DNA from: Phenylobacterium sp.
GTDB taxonomy: Bacteria; Pseudomonadota; Alphaproteobacteria; Caulobacterales; Caulobacteraceae
Direction of reading: 5' to 3'
Length of the DNA stretch: 59,249 nt
Assembly (NCBI RefSeq): GCF_030697925.1
Contig: NZ_JAUYOJ010000141.1
Span: 1-59,249 of the forward strand
Both the position numbers and the translations under genes were made by a program. The notes beneath the pieces were generated by a model. It was not told the origin of the DNA. It worked only from the letters and a program-made list of their open reading frames with translations, and ran no database searches. The first letter of the stretch is position 1. Each line of letters starts with the position of its first letter. This document shows positions 46,226-54,286 of the stretch, piece by piece.

Positions 46226-47767
46226 ATGCCGGAATTGATCGGGCCGCGCAAACTCCAGATCGGAAATCGGCGCTTGATCTTCCGCAAAGGAACCCGGTCA
46301 TCTGGCGAGACCGCCGCGGGAGACGTGAACACCTTGATCCAGGACGCCGGCCCTCCGGGGCGCCCGCTCTCCGCGCCCACCGTGCTGTCGTTCTCCGCCG
46401 CCGCCCTGCCGCTATGGGCGCTGGCGGTAGCCGTGGCCGTCTATCTGCCGGCCTATTTCGCCAGCCACCTGGGGGTCAGTCTCGGCGTAATCGGGGTCGC
46501 CTGGGCGGTGGTGCGTTTCCTGGACATCGCGGTCGACCCGGCGCTGGGCATGGTCATGGACCGCACCCGCACGCGGTTCGGGCGCTACCGCGTCTGGCTG
46601 ATGATCGGGGCGCCGATCCTGATGGCCTCGGTCTATGCGTTGTTCCTGGCCCCGGCGGGGATCGGGGCGGCCTACCTGATCGGGTGGCTATTCGTGCTCT
46701 ATCTGGGCATCTCGATCGTCACACTGGCCCACCTGGCCTGGGCCGCGACCCTGGCCACCGAATATCACCAGCGTTCGCGGGTGTTCGGGGTGGTGGCGAC
46801 CGTGGGCGTGCTCGGCGCCGTGGCCGTGCTGATGATCCCAATCGCGGCGGGCGCCTCCGGCCGGTCCGACGCGGAAGGCGTCCAGGCCATGGGCTGGTTC
46901 ATCTTCTGGCTGGTCCCGATCTCGGTCGTCCTCGTTTGCCTGCGCACGCCCGAGCACATCGCCCCGGTGCGGGAAGGCGCCCACCTGAACCTGAAGGATC
47001 TCTGGGCCCTGCTGGTCAAGCCGGACCTGGTGCGCCTGGTCCTGGCCCAGATGGCGCTCACCCTCGGCCCCGGCTGGATGAGCGCGCTCTACCTGTTCTT
47101 CTTCACCGACGCCCGGGGCTACACCTCCGAACAGGCCTCGATCCTGCTGCTGATCTACGTGGTGGCGGGCATCGCCGGCGCTCCGGCCACCGCGCGCCTG
47201 GCCATGAGGTTCGGCAAGCACCGCACCCTGATGGTCACCACCACCGCCTATTCACTCGGCCTCTGCACGATCCTGTTCCTGCCCAAGGCCAGCATGGCGG
47301 CGGGCATACCGATGATGTTCTGGTGCGGCTTCATGGCGGCGGGCTTCGACCTGATGATCCGCGCGATGCTGGCTGATGTGGGCGACGAAGTGCGGCTGGA
47401 TCAGGGCCAGGAGCAGATCAGCCTGATCTATGCGTTGAACACCCTGGCGGCGAAGATCGCCGCGGCCTTCGCCATCGTCCTGACCTTCCCGCTGCTGGGC
47501 TGGCTGGGATATGTGGCCGCCGAGGGGGCGACCAATACGCCTGCCGCGATCCGAAGCCTGGAGTTCACCTTCATCCTCGGTCCCATCGTCTTCGTGATGC
47601 TAGGCGGGGCCTGCGTGATCGGCTGGCGGCTGGACGCGGGGCGCCACGCCGACATCCGCCGCCAGCTGGACGAACGCGACGCCCAGTACGCCGAGGCGCC
47701 GATCCTGGAGAGCCTCACCGCCCAGCCGGCCATCGCCGTCCTGGCCGAGGACGGCAAGCCCGGCTGA
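46226..47767 (+). CDS. MFS transporter (GPH-like family)
   Basis: About 513-aa carrier with 12 predicted helices. 'DIAVDPALGMVMDRTRTRFGRYRVW' (residues about 110-135) is the GPH-family loop 2-3 motif (D-P.-G...D.T.T..GR.R). It probably symports a sugar or a related solute. The start is uncertain: an ATG at 46226 has a weak SD, whereas GTG at 46325 or TTG at 46334 (GGGAGA upstream) would remove a non-conserved 33-36 residue leader and leave room for the divergent promoters. It shares the control region with the reductase. Confidence 0.85.
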   Translation: MPELIGPRKLQIGNRRLIFRKGTRSSGETAAGDVNTLIQDAGPPGRPLSAPTVLSFSAAALPLWALAVAVAVYLPAYFASHLGVSLGVIGVAWAVVRFLDIAVDPALGMVMDRTRTRFGRYRVWLMIGAPILMASVYALFLAPAGIGAAYLIGWLFVLYLGISIVTLAHLAWAATLATEYHQRSRVFGVVATVGVLGAVAVLMIPIAAGASGRSDAEGVQAMGWFIFWLVPISVVLVCLRTPEHIAPVREGAHLNLKDLWALLVKPDLVRLVLAQMALTLGPGWMSALYLFFFTDARGYTSEQASILLLIYVVAGIAGAPATARLAMRFGKHRTLMVTTTAYSLGLCTILFLPKASMAAGIPMMFWCGFMAAGFDLMIRAMLADVGDEVRLDQGQEQISLIYALNTLAAKIAAAFAIVLTFPLLGWLGYVAAEGATNTPAAIRSLEFTFILGPIVFVMLGGACVIGWRLDAGRHADIRRQLDERDAQYAEAPILESLTAQPAIAVLAEDGKPG

Positions 47768-47849
47768 CGTCGGGTCAGAGTGTTCTCGCGACCAGATCCG
47801 TGACAGCGTAAGGCCAGCGGCTCGCCAGGCGCGCGCGCGAGGGACGACC

Positions 47850-48758
47850 ATGACCGGGCTGATCCTGCACCATTACGACACCTCGCCCTTCTCCGAGAAG
47901 GTGCGGCTGATGTTCGGCCTCAAGGGCCTGGCCTGGGACTCCGTCCAGGCCCCGGTGATCATGCCCAAGCCCGACCTGGTCCCGCTGACCGGCGGCTATC
48001 GCCGCATCCCGGTGATGCAGGTGGGCGCCGACATCTATTGCGACACCCAGGTCATCCTGGCCGAGATCGAGGCCCGCGCGCCCAACCCGCCCAGCGTCTC
48101 CGGAGCCGGCTGGGCGGTCAATTTCTGGGCCGACCGGCTGTTCTTCGGCGTCACCGTTCCGATCATCTTCGGCGAGCTGGGCGATGCGACCTCGCGCGAG
48201 TTCATCCTGGACCGCGAGAAGTTGTCCGGCCGGCCGTTCGACATCGCCGCCATGAAGGCCGCGGCCGGCGTCATGCGGCCCCAGTGGCGCGCCCAGGCGG
48301 CCTGGATCGAGGCGGGCCTGGCGCGGGGCGAATGGCTCGACGGCGATGCGCCCGGGCTCTCCGACATCGCCGCCTATATGAATCTGTGGTTCTTGGCCCG
48401 CAACCTGCCCGCCGTCGCCTATGGGTTGCTGAGCGGCCTGCCGCGCACCCAGGCCTGGCGCGACCGTGTGGCCGCCATCGGCCACGGGACCCGCCGCGAG
48501 ATTACCGGGGCGCAGGCCCTCCAGGTCGCCCACGACGCCGAACCGGCCGCGCCGCCGGCCCATGACCACGCCGATCCGCAGGCCCTGGCGGTGGGTGCGG
48601 CGGTGACCGTCGCCGCCGACGACTATGGCCGCGACCCCGTCGCCGGAACCCTGGTCGCCGTCACCCCCGACCGGGTGGTCATCGCCCGCGGGACGCCCGA
48701 ACTGGGCAGGACCCACATCCATTTTCCCCGCGCCGGCTACCGAGTCGGCAAGGCCTGA
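47850..48758 (+). CDS. Glutathione S-transferase family protein with C-terminal extension
   Basis: 302-aa protein. A thioredoxin-fold N-domain (about 1-80, 'LILHHYDTSPFSEKVRLMFGLKGL', with S-P-F-S replacing the usual catalytic motif) is followed by the alpha-helical GST C-domain (about 90-220, 'LSDIAAYMNLWFLARNLP'). An extra beta-rich domain covers about 235-302 ('AVGAAVTVAADDYGRDPVAGTLVAVTPDRVVI'). The third domain is unusual for GSTs. It is followed after 11 nt by the crotonase and then another GST, all in one run. Confidence 0.88.
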   Translation: MTGLILHHYDTSPFSEKVRLMFGLKGLAWDSVQAPVIMPKPDLVPLTGGYRRIPVMQVGADIYCDTQVILAEIEARAPNPPSVSGAGWAVNFWADRLFFGVTVPIIFGELGDATSREFILDREKLSGRPFDIAAMKAAAGVMRPQWRAQAAWIEAGLARGEWLDGDAPGLSDIAAYMNLWFLARNLPAVAYGLLSGLPRTQAWRDRVAAIGHGTRREITGAQALQVAHDAEPAAPPAHDHADPQALAVGAAVTVAADDYGRDPVAGTLVAVTPDRVVIARGTPELGRTHIHFPRAGYRVGKA

Positions 48759-48769
48759 AGGAGCGCACC

Positions 48770-49588
48770 ATGGAAGACCGCATCAAGGTGCAGCTGAAGG
48801 ACGGCGTCGCCGATGTCCGCCTGGTCCGCGGCGACAAGATGAACGCCCTGGACGACGCCATGTTCTCGGCCCTGATCGAGACCGGCGAGGCGCTGAAGAC
48901 CCGGCCGGGCGTGCGCGCCATCGTGCTTTCGGGTGAGGGCCGGGCCTTCTGCGCCGGGCTCGACATGGGCAATTTCGGCAAGATGGCCTCGGGCGAGCGG
49001 TCTGGCGGCCAGTCGTCCACCGGCGAGACCCTGGTCACCACCAAGCGCACGCCGGGCGGCTCCAACCGCGCCCAGCACGCGGTGATGGTCTGGCGCGAAC
49101 AGACCGTGCCGGTGATCGCCGCGATCCACGGCGTGGCCTTCGGCGGCGGGTTCCAGCTGGCGCTCGGCGCCGACATCCGCTTCGTCACCGCCGACACCCG
49201 GATGTCGGTCATGGAGATCAAGTGGGGCCTGGTGCCTGACATGGCCGGCCTGGTGCTGATGAAGCGCCTGGTGCGCGACGACGTGGCCCGGGAGCTGACA
49301 TATACCGGCCGTCAGTTCAACGGCGAGGAGGCGCTGCGCCTGGGCTTCGCCACCCGGGTCTGCGCCGACCCCTATGCCGAGGCCCTGGCCCTGGCCGCCG
49401 AGATCGCCGGCAAGAGCCCCACGGCCATCCGCGGCGCCAAGCGGCTGCTGGACATGGCGCCGGACGCCGACCAGCAGGCCATCCTGTTGGCCGAGAGCCA
49501 GGAGCAGACCGCACTGATCGGCTCGCCCAACCAGGTCGAGGCGGTGATGGCCAACATGCAGAAGCGCGCCGCCGTTTACGCCGACTGA
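48770..49588 (+). CDS. Enoyl-CoA hydratase/isomerase family protein (crotonase)
   Basis: 272-aa crotonase. 'VLSGEGRAFCAGLDMGNFGKM' (oxyanion loop, near residue 50) and 'AAIHGVAFGGGFQLALGADIRFV' near 118-140 are typical, and 'MSVMEIKWGLVPDMAGLVLM' near 145 retains the Glu/Asp region expected for acid-base residues. A Gly/Ser-rich insert lies near 70-90. The SD AAGGAG sits before the ATG. The stop overlaps the next GST start (TGATG at 49588). The pairing with GSTs suggests a degradative role. Confidence 0.92.
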   Translation: MEDRIKVQLKDGVADVRLVRGDKMNALDDAMFSALIETGEALKTRPGVRAIVLSGEGRAFCAGLDMGNFGKMASGERSGGQSSTGETLVTTKRTPGGSNRAQHAVMVWREQTVPVIAAIHGVAFGGGFQLALGADIRFVTADTRMSVMEIKWGLVPDMAGLVLMKRLVRDDVARELTYTGRQFNGEEALRLGFATRVCADPYAEALALAAEIAGKSPTAIRGAKRLLDMAPDADQQAILLAESQEQTALIGSPNQVEAVMANMQKRAAVYAD

Positions 49589-50229
49589 TGCTCACCCTTT
49601 ACCACTGCGCCGACGCCCGCTCCTTCCGCGCCCTCTGGGCCTTGGAGGAGCTTGGTGTTCCCTACGAGCTGAAACTGCTGCCCTTCCCGCCCAGGGTCCT
49701 TGCGCCGGAGTACCTGGCCGAGAACCCGCTGGGCACCATCCCGCTGCTGGTCGACGGGGCGACGCGGATGACCGAGTCCTCGGCCATCGTCCAGTACCTG
49801 GCGGTCAAGCACGGCGGCCCGCTGCTGGTGAGCCCGGACGATCCCGCCTACGGCGCCTGGCTGAACTGGCTCTATCTGGGCGAGGCGACCCTGACCTTCC
49901 CGCAGACCCTGGTGCTCCGCTACACGCGCCTGGAGCCCAGGGAGCGTCGCAATCCTCAGGTGGCCGAGGACTATGGCCGCTGGTTCATGGCCCGGCTGCG
50001 GGCGGTGGACGCGGCCCTGCAGGGCGCCGAGCACCTCTGCGCCGGGCGGTTCACGGCGGCGGACATCTCGGTCGGCTACGCGCTGCTGCTGGCGCAGACG
50101 CTGGGCCTGCACGAGCGGTTCAGCCCGGCGGTGGCGGAGTACTGGGCGCGGCTGCAGGAGCGCGACGGATTCAAACGCGCCAAGGCGGCGCAGGGCGGCG
50201 AGGGCGCCCTGCCGGACTGGCAGGCGTGA
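49588..50229 (+). CDS. Glutathione S-transferase
   Basis: 213-aa GST. The N-terminal thioredoxin fold 'LTLYHCADARSFRALWALEELGVPYELKLLPF' shows the catalytic Ser in 'DARSFR' near residue 11 and 'NPLGTIPLL', then the cis-Pro region 'TESSAIVQYLA' near 62. The C-domain ends in 'ADISVGYALLLAQTLGL'. Coupled by TGATG to the crotonase. A hairpin follows the stop. Confidence 0.92.
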   Translation: MLTLYHCADARSFRALWALEELGVPYELKLLPFPPRVLAPEYLAENPLGTIPLLVDGATRMTESSAIVQYLAVKHGGPLLVSPDDPAYGAWLNWLYLGEATLTFPQTLVLRYTRLEPRERRNPQVAEDYGRWFMARLRAVDAALQGAEHLCAGRFTAADISVGYALLLAQTLGLHERFSPAVAEYWARLQERDGFKRAKAAQGGEGALPDWQA

Positions 50230-50240
50230 CCGCTAACCAA

Positions 50241-50282
50241 AGCTGTCATCCCGGTTTGCGAAGCAAGACCGGGATGACAGCT
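50241..50282. repeat. Palindromic hairpin repeat / bidirectional terminator
   Basis: A perfect 15-bp inverted repeat, AGCTGTCATCCCGGT with ACCGGGATGACAGCT, around a small inner TTGC/GCAA stem. It sits in the convergent gap between the GST and queG. 'TGTCATCCCGG...CCGGGATGACA' is a widespread palindromic repeat type in alphaproteobacteria. Without a U-run it may be a DNA element rather than a terminator. Confidence 0.8.
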
Positions 50283-50293
50283 GTTGGGGCGGT

Positions 50294-51412
50294 CTAGGCG
50301 GCCCACTCCGCCAGGACATCCGGATCGGTTTCCACCGTCTGCACCCGCAACGCCTCGAACGCCTCAGCATCCAGCAGCCGCGACAGCGCCCAGACCGCTG
50401 CGCCGCGCACCAGCGGCGAGGGGTCGCCCAGCAAGCGCTCCGCCGTCTCCACCAGTCGGGCCTCCGCCGAATTGCCGATGGCGTAGAGCACGTTGCGCAC
50501 GAAGCGATCGCGGCCGATGCGCTTGACCGGGCTCTTGGCGAACAGGGCGCGGAAGGCGGCGTCGTCCAGGGCGGCCAGGTCCTCCAGACTCGGCGCGCGC
50601 AAGGCCTCGCGGGCGTGCAGCCGCTGTTCCCGCGCCACGGCGGCGAACTTGTTCCAGGGACAGACCGCCAGGCAGTCGTCGCAGCCGTAGATGCGGTTGC
50701 CGAGCGCCTCGCGGAACTCGCGCGGGATCGGTCCTTTCAGCTCGATGGTCAGGTAGGAGATGCAGCGCCGGGCGTCGAGCTGGTAGGGCGCCGGGAAGGC
50801 CTTGGTCGGGCAGATGTCCAGGCAGGCCTGGCACTGGCCACAGGACCCGCCGCTCGGGCCGTCGGGGGTGAGCTCCAGCTCTGTGAGGATCGAGCCCAGG
50901 AACAGCCAGGAGCCGAACTCTCGGCTGACCAGGTTGGTGTGTTTGCCCTGCCAGCCCAGCCCGGCCTGCTCGGCCAGGGGCTTCTCCATTAGGGGGGCGG
51001 TGTCGACGAACACCTTCAGGTCGCCGCCGAACTTGCCGACCAGCCAGCCGGCGAGCTGCTTCAGCCGGCCCTTGATCAGCTCGTGATAGTCGTCGCCCTG
51101 AGCGTAGACACTGATCGTCCCGCGGTCCTTGCGTTCCAGGGCGGCGAGGGGGTCCGAATCCGGGCCATAGTTGGTCCCCAGCATGATCGCCGTGCGCGCG
51201 CCGGCCCACATGGCGCGCGGATGGCTGCGGCGCTCGGCGGTCTCGTGGAGCCAGCCCATCTCGCCGTGGCGGCCCTGGTCCAGGAACTCGACCAGCCGCT
51301 CGCCGGCCGGCCAGCCCTGAGTCACGTCGGCGAACCTGCAGGCGTCGAAACCGAGCTCGGCGGCCTTGGCGGCAATCAGGTCTTTGCGTGGATCAGAAGT
51401 CGAGATCGTCAT
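50294..51412 (-). CDS. queG: Epoxyqueuosine reductase QueG
   Basis: 372-aa cobalamin- and iron-sulfur-dependent enzyme for the last step of queuosine synthesis in tRNA. 'GFDACRFADVTQGWP' is at the start and the B12-domain tail lies near residues 90-160. Two [4Fe-4S] cysteine clusters follow: 'SCGQCQACLDICPTKAF' near 190 and 'CDDCLAVCPWNKFA' near 242. A HEAT-like C-terminus follows (about 300-372). Starts inside the upstream GST gene's 3' end (20-nt overlap). No other queuosine genes are in the window. Confidence 0.95.
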   Translation of the reverse strand: MTISTSDPRKDLIAAKAAELGFDACRFADVTQGWPAGERLVEFLDQGRHGEMGWLHETAERRSHPRAMWAGARTAIMLGTNYGPDSDPLAALERKDRGTISVYAQGDDYHELIKGRLKQLAGWLVGKFGGDLKVFVDTAPLMEKPLAEQAGLGWQGKHTNLVSREFGSWLFLGSILTELELTPDGPSGGSCGQCQACLDICPTKAFPAPYQLDARRCISYLTIELKGPIPREFREALGNRIYGCDDCLAVCPWNKFAAVAREQRLHAREALRAPSLEDLAALDDAAFRALFAKSPVKRIGRDRFVRNVLYAIGNSAEARLVETAERLLGDPSPLVRGAAVWALSRLLDAEAFEALRVQTVETDPDVLAEWAA

Positions 51413-52079
51413 AATGGGGCGCCGGCGCGAGGCCGGGCCAACGATCGGTCAGCAGGGGCCGGAAGGCCGGCCTCGATTTCAGCTTCATGTACCAGGTCTT
51501 GGTCGCGGGGAAGTCGCGCCAGGGCACGTCGCCGAAATAGTCGATCACCGAGAGATGGGCGGCGGCGGCGAAATCGGCCAGAGACAGGCGCTTGCCGGCC
51601 AGCCAGTCGCGGGTCGCGAGCAGGCCTTCCACATAGACCAGGTGCTGGCGCAGGGCGTCGCGGCCCTGGCGTAGGGCGGCCAGGTCGGGCGAGCCCAGGC
51701 CGAGCAGCCGCTTCTCCATCTTCTCGTGCAGCAGGAAGCCGCCGACCTCGTAGTCGAACTTGCGGTCGAACCATTGCAGCAGGCGCCGCGCCTCGGCCCG
51801 TTCGGCGGGCTCGCGGCCCAGCAGCGGCGGTTCGGGATGAGCCTCTTCCAGGTGGTCGAGGATGGCGCGGCTCTCGCACAGCACCAGCCGGTCGCGGCCG
51901 GTCCCGATGGTCAGGACCGGGGTCAGGCCCGAGGCGTTCATGGCGATCAGCTCGGAGGGCCGTTCCCAGTACTTCGCCGGCTCCTCGGCGAAGGGCAGCC
52001 GCTTCTCGCCCAGCGCCAGACGCACCTGGCGCGAGGCCGGGTCCAGCGGGAAATGGTGAAGGGTGCGTTCTGCGCTCAT
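51393..52079 (-). CDS. Glutathione S-transferase
   Basis: 228-aa GST with N-domain 'TLHHFPLDPASRQVRLALGEKRLPF' (Ser/Arg start of the catalytic helix near residue 15), 'SGLTPVLTI', and 'LCESRAILDHLEE' near 67. The C-domain has 'RLSLADFAAAAHLSVIDYFGD' near 165-185. It is the third GST within 4.2 kb but on the opposite strand from the other two. It overlaps queG by 20 nt, the same order often seen in Caulobacterales. Confidence 0.9.
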   Translation of the reverse strand: MSAERTLHHFPLDPASRQVRLALGEKRLPFAEEPAKYWERPSELIAMNASGLTPVLTIGTGRDRLVLCESRAILDHLEEAHPEPPLLGREPAERAEARRLLQWFDRKFDYEVGGFLLHEKMEKRLLGLGSPDLAALRQGRDALRQHLVYVEGLLATRDWLAGKRLSLADFAAAAHLSVIDYFGDVPWRDFPATKTWYMKLKSRPAFRPLLTDRWPGLAPAPHYDDLDF

Positions 52080-52090
52080 CAGGTGGTGAA

Positions 52091-53053
52091 CTATCGGGGG
52101 TCCACGTTAAGGCCGCGTTTACCGAGACTCGTTTCCGCGAACGCGCCGCCATGCGGCTCGGCCGCGCCGCGCGGGTCGGGATGCATCAGGATGTCCGCGC
52201 GGGGGAAGGCTTCCAGCACGCGTTTCTCGGCGGCGACGAGCACGGCGTGAGCCTCCTCGAGCGACAACTTGGGATCGAGGTCCACGTGCATCTGCATGTG
52301 GACATAGGGGCCCGAGGCCCGCGTGCGGAGCTGGTGAACGTCAGTCAGCCTCGGGTCGGAGGTCACGAGCCGGACGATCATGGCGCGGTCCGCCTGCGGA
52401 AGCTCATGATCGAGGAGCTGGTTGGAAGCTTCGCGGAACACGCTGACCGCCCCCCAGAGCAGCAGGGCGGTGACCACCAGGGCGGCGGCGGCGTCGAGAT
52501 TGTTGACGCCCAGCCAGACCGATCCACCGATGCCCAGCAGGGCCACGGCGTTGGAGGCCAGGTCGGTGGCGTAGTGGGCCCGGTCGCCGGCCACCGCGAC
52601 GGAGGCGGTGCGGCGCAGGACCCAGCTCTGGGCGGTGATCAGGCCGCCGGTCAGGACGGTGGAGATCGCCATCACGCCGATCGCCAGGCCCTCCCGTCGC
52701 AGCTCATGAGGTTCGAGCATGTGGCGGATCGCCTCCTGGCCGATCAGGGCGGCCGAGGCGAAGACCAGGCCGGCCTGCACCAGGCTGGCGAAGGCCTCGG
52801 CCTTGCCGTGGCCGAAGCGATGCTCGGCGTCGGGCGGCGCGGCCGCGTACCGCACGGCGAAGAAGGTCACCAGGGAGGCCAGCAGGTCGAGACCGGAATC
52901 GGCCATGGAGGCCAGCAGCGAGACCGAGCCGCTCGCCCGCCAGGCCACCGCCTTGATCGTCACCAGCACCAGGGCGACGGCGATCGACAGCAAGGTGACC
53001 CCTCGGGTCAGCCTGGCGGTCTCGGCGGTGGTGAGGCCCTTGGAGGGGTTCAT
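52091..53053 (-). CDS. Cation diffusion facilitator (FieF/YiiP-like) metal efflux transporter
   Basis: 320-aa CDF antiporter. Six membrane helices and the tetrahedral metal site are visible: 'ASMADSGLDLLAS' near residue 50 (D..xxD) and 'DRAHYATDLASNAVAL' near 155 (HxxxD). 'PPDAEHRFGHGKAEAFASLVQ' marks the cytoplasmic loop. A C-terminal cytoplasmic domain (about 215-290, 'VHMQMHVDLDP') follows. It exports Fe(II) or Zn(II). A Fur-like box lies 37-51 nt upstream. The gene ends 12 nt before the GST start, in the same direction. Confidence 0.92.
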   Translation of the reverse strand: MNPSKGLTTAETARLTRGVTLLSIAVALVLVTIKAVAWRASGSVSLLASMADSGLDLLASLVTFFAVRYAAAPPDAEHRFGHGKAEAFASLVQAGLVFASAALIGQEAIRHMLEPHELRREGLAIGVMAISTVLTGGLITAQSWVLRRTASVAVAGDRAHYATDLASNAVALLGIGGSVWLGVNNLDAAAALVVTALLLWGAVSVFREASNQLLDHELPQADRAMIVRLVTSDPRLTDVHQLRTRASGPYVHMQMHVDLDPKLSLEEAHAVLVAAEKRVLEAFPRADILMHPDPRGAAEPHGGAFAETSLGKRGLNVDPR

Positions 53054-53089
53054 CCCGCCTGTCTAATGCGAGCCTTCAGCCGAGCCCAC

Positions 53090-53104
53090 AGAGAATGACT
53101 CTCA
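53090..53104. promoter_or_regulatory. Fur-box-like sequence upstream of the CDF gene
   Basis: AGAGAATGACTCTCA matches the half-palindromic Fur core TGAGAATGATTCTCA in 13 of 15 bases. It lies 37 nt upstream of the transporter start (53053), in the gap before the citrate synthase gene's 3' end. Iron control of a metal exporter would fit, but a single match is weak evidence. Confidence 0.35.
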
Positions 53105-53125
53105 ACCTAGGGTCTCAACGTCGCA

Positions 53126-54211
53126 CTACGCCGCCTTCAGTGGCGTCGGTCCCACATAGCGCGACTGCGGTCGGATCAGGCGGCCGCCGGCGACCTGTTC
53201 GCGGGCGTGGGCGATCCAGCCGGTCACCCGGCCCATGGCGAAGACGCAGGTGAAAGCGCTGGGCGGGAAGGCGAGGGCCTCCAGCAGCAGGGCGGTGTAG
53301 AATTCCACATTGGTGTCGAGCGCCCGGTCGGGCTTGTGCTCCTTGAGGATGGCGAGCGCGGCGGCCTCGACAGCCTCGGCGAATTCCACCCGCGCCGGCT
53401 GGCCGTTGGACCCCTCGCGCAGCTTACGCACCGCGGCCTTGAGCGCGTCGGCGCGGGGGTCGCGCACCCGATAGACCCGGTGGCCGAAACCCATCAGCCG
53501 ATCGCCGCGGGCCAGGGCCTGCTCTATCCAATGGCGGGCGTTCTCGGGCCGGCCGATCTCGTTCAGCATGTCGATGACCGGACCCGGCGCGCCGCCGTGC
53601 AGCGGGCCCTTGAGCGCGCTGATCCCGCCGACCACCGCCGAGGTCAGGCCCGCCCGCGTCGAGGCGATCACCCGGGCGGCGAAGGTCGAGGCGTTCAGTC
53701 CATGGTCGCTGACCGTGACCAGATAGGTGTCCAGCGCCTCGGCCTCGGCCTTGGTCGGAACCCCGCCCCGGGTCATGCGCAGGATGTCGGCGGCATGGGT
53801 CAGGCTGGGATCCGGGGCGATGGGCGCCTCGCCGGCCTGGGCGCGGACCACCGCGGCGGTGAACACCGCGGGAGCGGCCATCAGGCGTAGGGCTGTGGCC
53901 AGGTCGTCGCCGTCCGCCAGCCGGGCGGTGAGCGCCCGCATGGCTTCGATGGGGCTGCGGTCCATCAGGCCGGTGTCGAGGGCCGCCACCTCGCCGAACA
54001 CTTCTGCGCGGGCCGCGCCCAGGCCTTCAGTCAGATCGTCGGGCAGGTCGTCGAAGAAGCCGTCGAACAGCAGGCGGGCCACGTCTTCGAACCGGGTGCG
54101 GCCAGCCAGGTCGTCCAGCGACCGGCCACGGATGATCAACACGCCGCGCTGGCCGTCGACTTCCGACATCACGGTCTCGGCGGCGACGACATTCTCAAGG
54201 CCATCGGACAT
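53126..54211 (-). CDS. Citrate synthase-like protein (stand-alone, CS1)
   Basis: 361-aa citrate/2-methylcitrate synthase-type enzyme (usual short form about 370 aa). Substrate-binding and catalytic elements are 'VSDHGLNASTFAARVIAST' near residue 170, His in 'LKGPLHGGAPG' near 200, 'GFGHRVYRVRDPRA' near 245, and the Arg end 'RPQSRYVG'. The Asp of the usual NVDF motif is Glu here (TNVEFYTALLL, near 292), so catalysis may be altered. The ATG at 54211 has AGGAG eight bases upstream. Promoter TTGACG-17-AATATC. Divergent from the HTH fusion homologue. Confidence 0.9.
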   Translation of the reverse strand: MSDGLENVVAAETVMSEVDGQRGVLIIRGRSLDDLAGRTRFEDVARLLFDGFFDDLPDDLTEGLGAARAEVFGEVAALDTGLMDRSPIEAMRALTARLADGDDLATALRLMAAPAVFTAAVVRAQAGEAPIAPDPSLTHAADILRMTRGGVPTKAEAEALDTYLVTVSDHGLNASTFAARVIASTRAGLTSAVVGGISALKGPLHGGAPGPVIDMLNEIGRPENARHWIEQALARGDRLMGFGHRVYRVRDPRADALKAAVRKLREGSNGQPARVEFAEAVEAAALAILKEHKPDRALDTNVEFYTALLLEALAFPPSAFTCVFAMGRVTGWIAHAREQVAGGRLIRPQSRYVGPTPLKAA

Positions 54212-54235
54212 GGCGCATCTCCTCTTGCTTGACGC

Positions 54236-54264
54236 GATATTTGCCGCCAAGCTGGTCGCGTCAA
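54236..54264 (-). promoter_or_regulatory. Promoter of the stand-alone citrate synthase gene
   Basis: On the minus strand TTGACG (54264-54259) and AATATC (54241-54236) are separated by 17 bp. The predicted start near 54229 would leave about 18 nt of leader containing the AGGAG site. The first TCAAT repeat overlaps this -35. Confidence 0.65.
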
Positions 54265-54284
54265 TCTTGATCAATATAATCAAT
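54261..54284 (+). promoter_or_regulatory. Shared operator of three TCAAT repeats with the leaderless promoter of the HTH-citrate synthase
   Basis: TCAAT occurs at 54261-54265, 54271-54275 and 54280-54284, spaced 10 and 9 bp. The TTGATCAA at 54267-54274 is a perfect 8-bp palindrome. A consensus TATAAT (54275-54280) places the start near 54287, which is the A of the ATG, so the mRNA has no leader. No matching -35 is visible. The site overlaps both divergent promoters. The HTH of the fusion protein is the obvious candidate to bind here. Confidence 0.6.
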
Positions 54285-54286
54285 AT

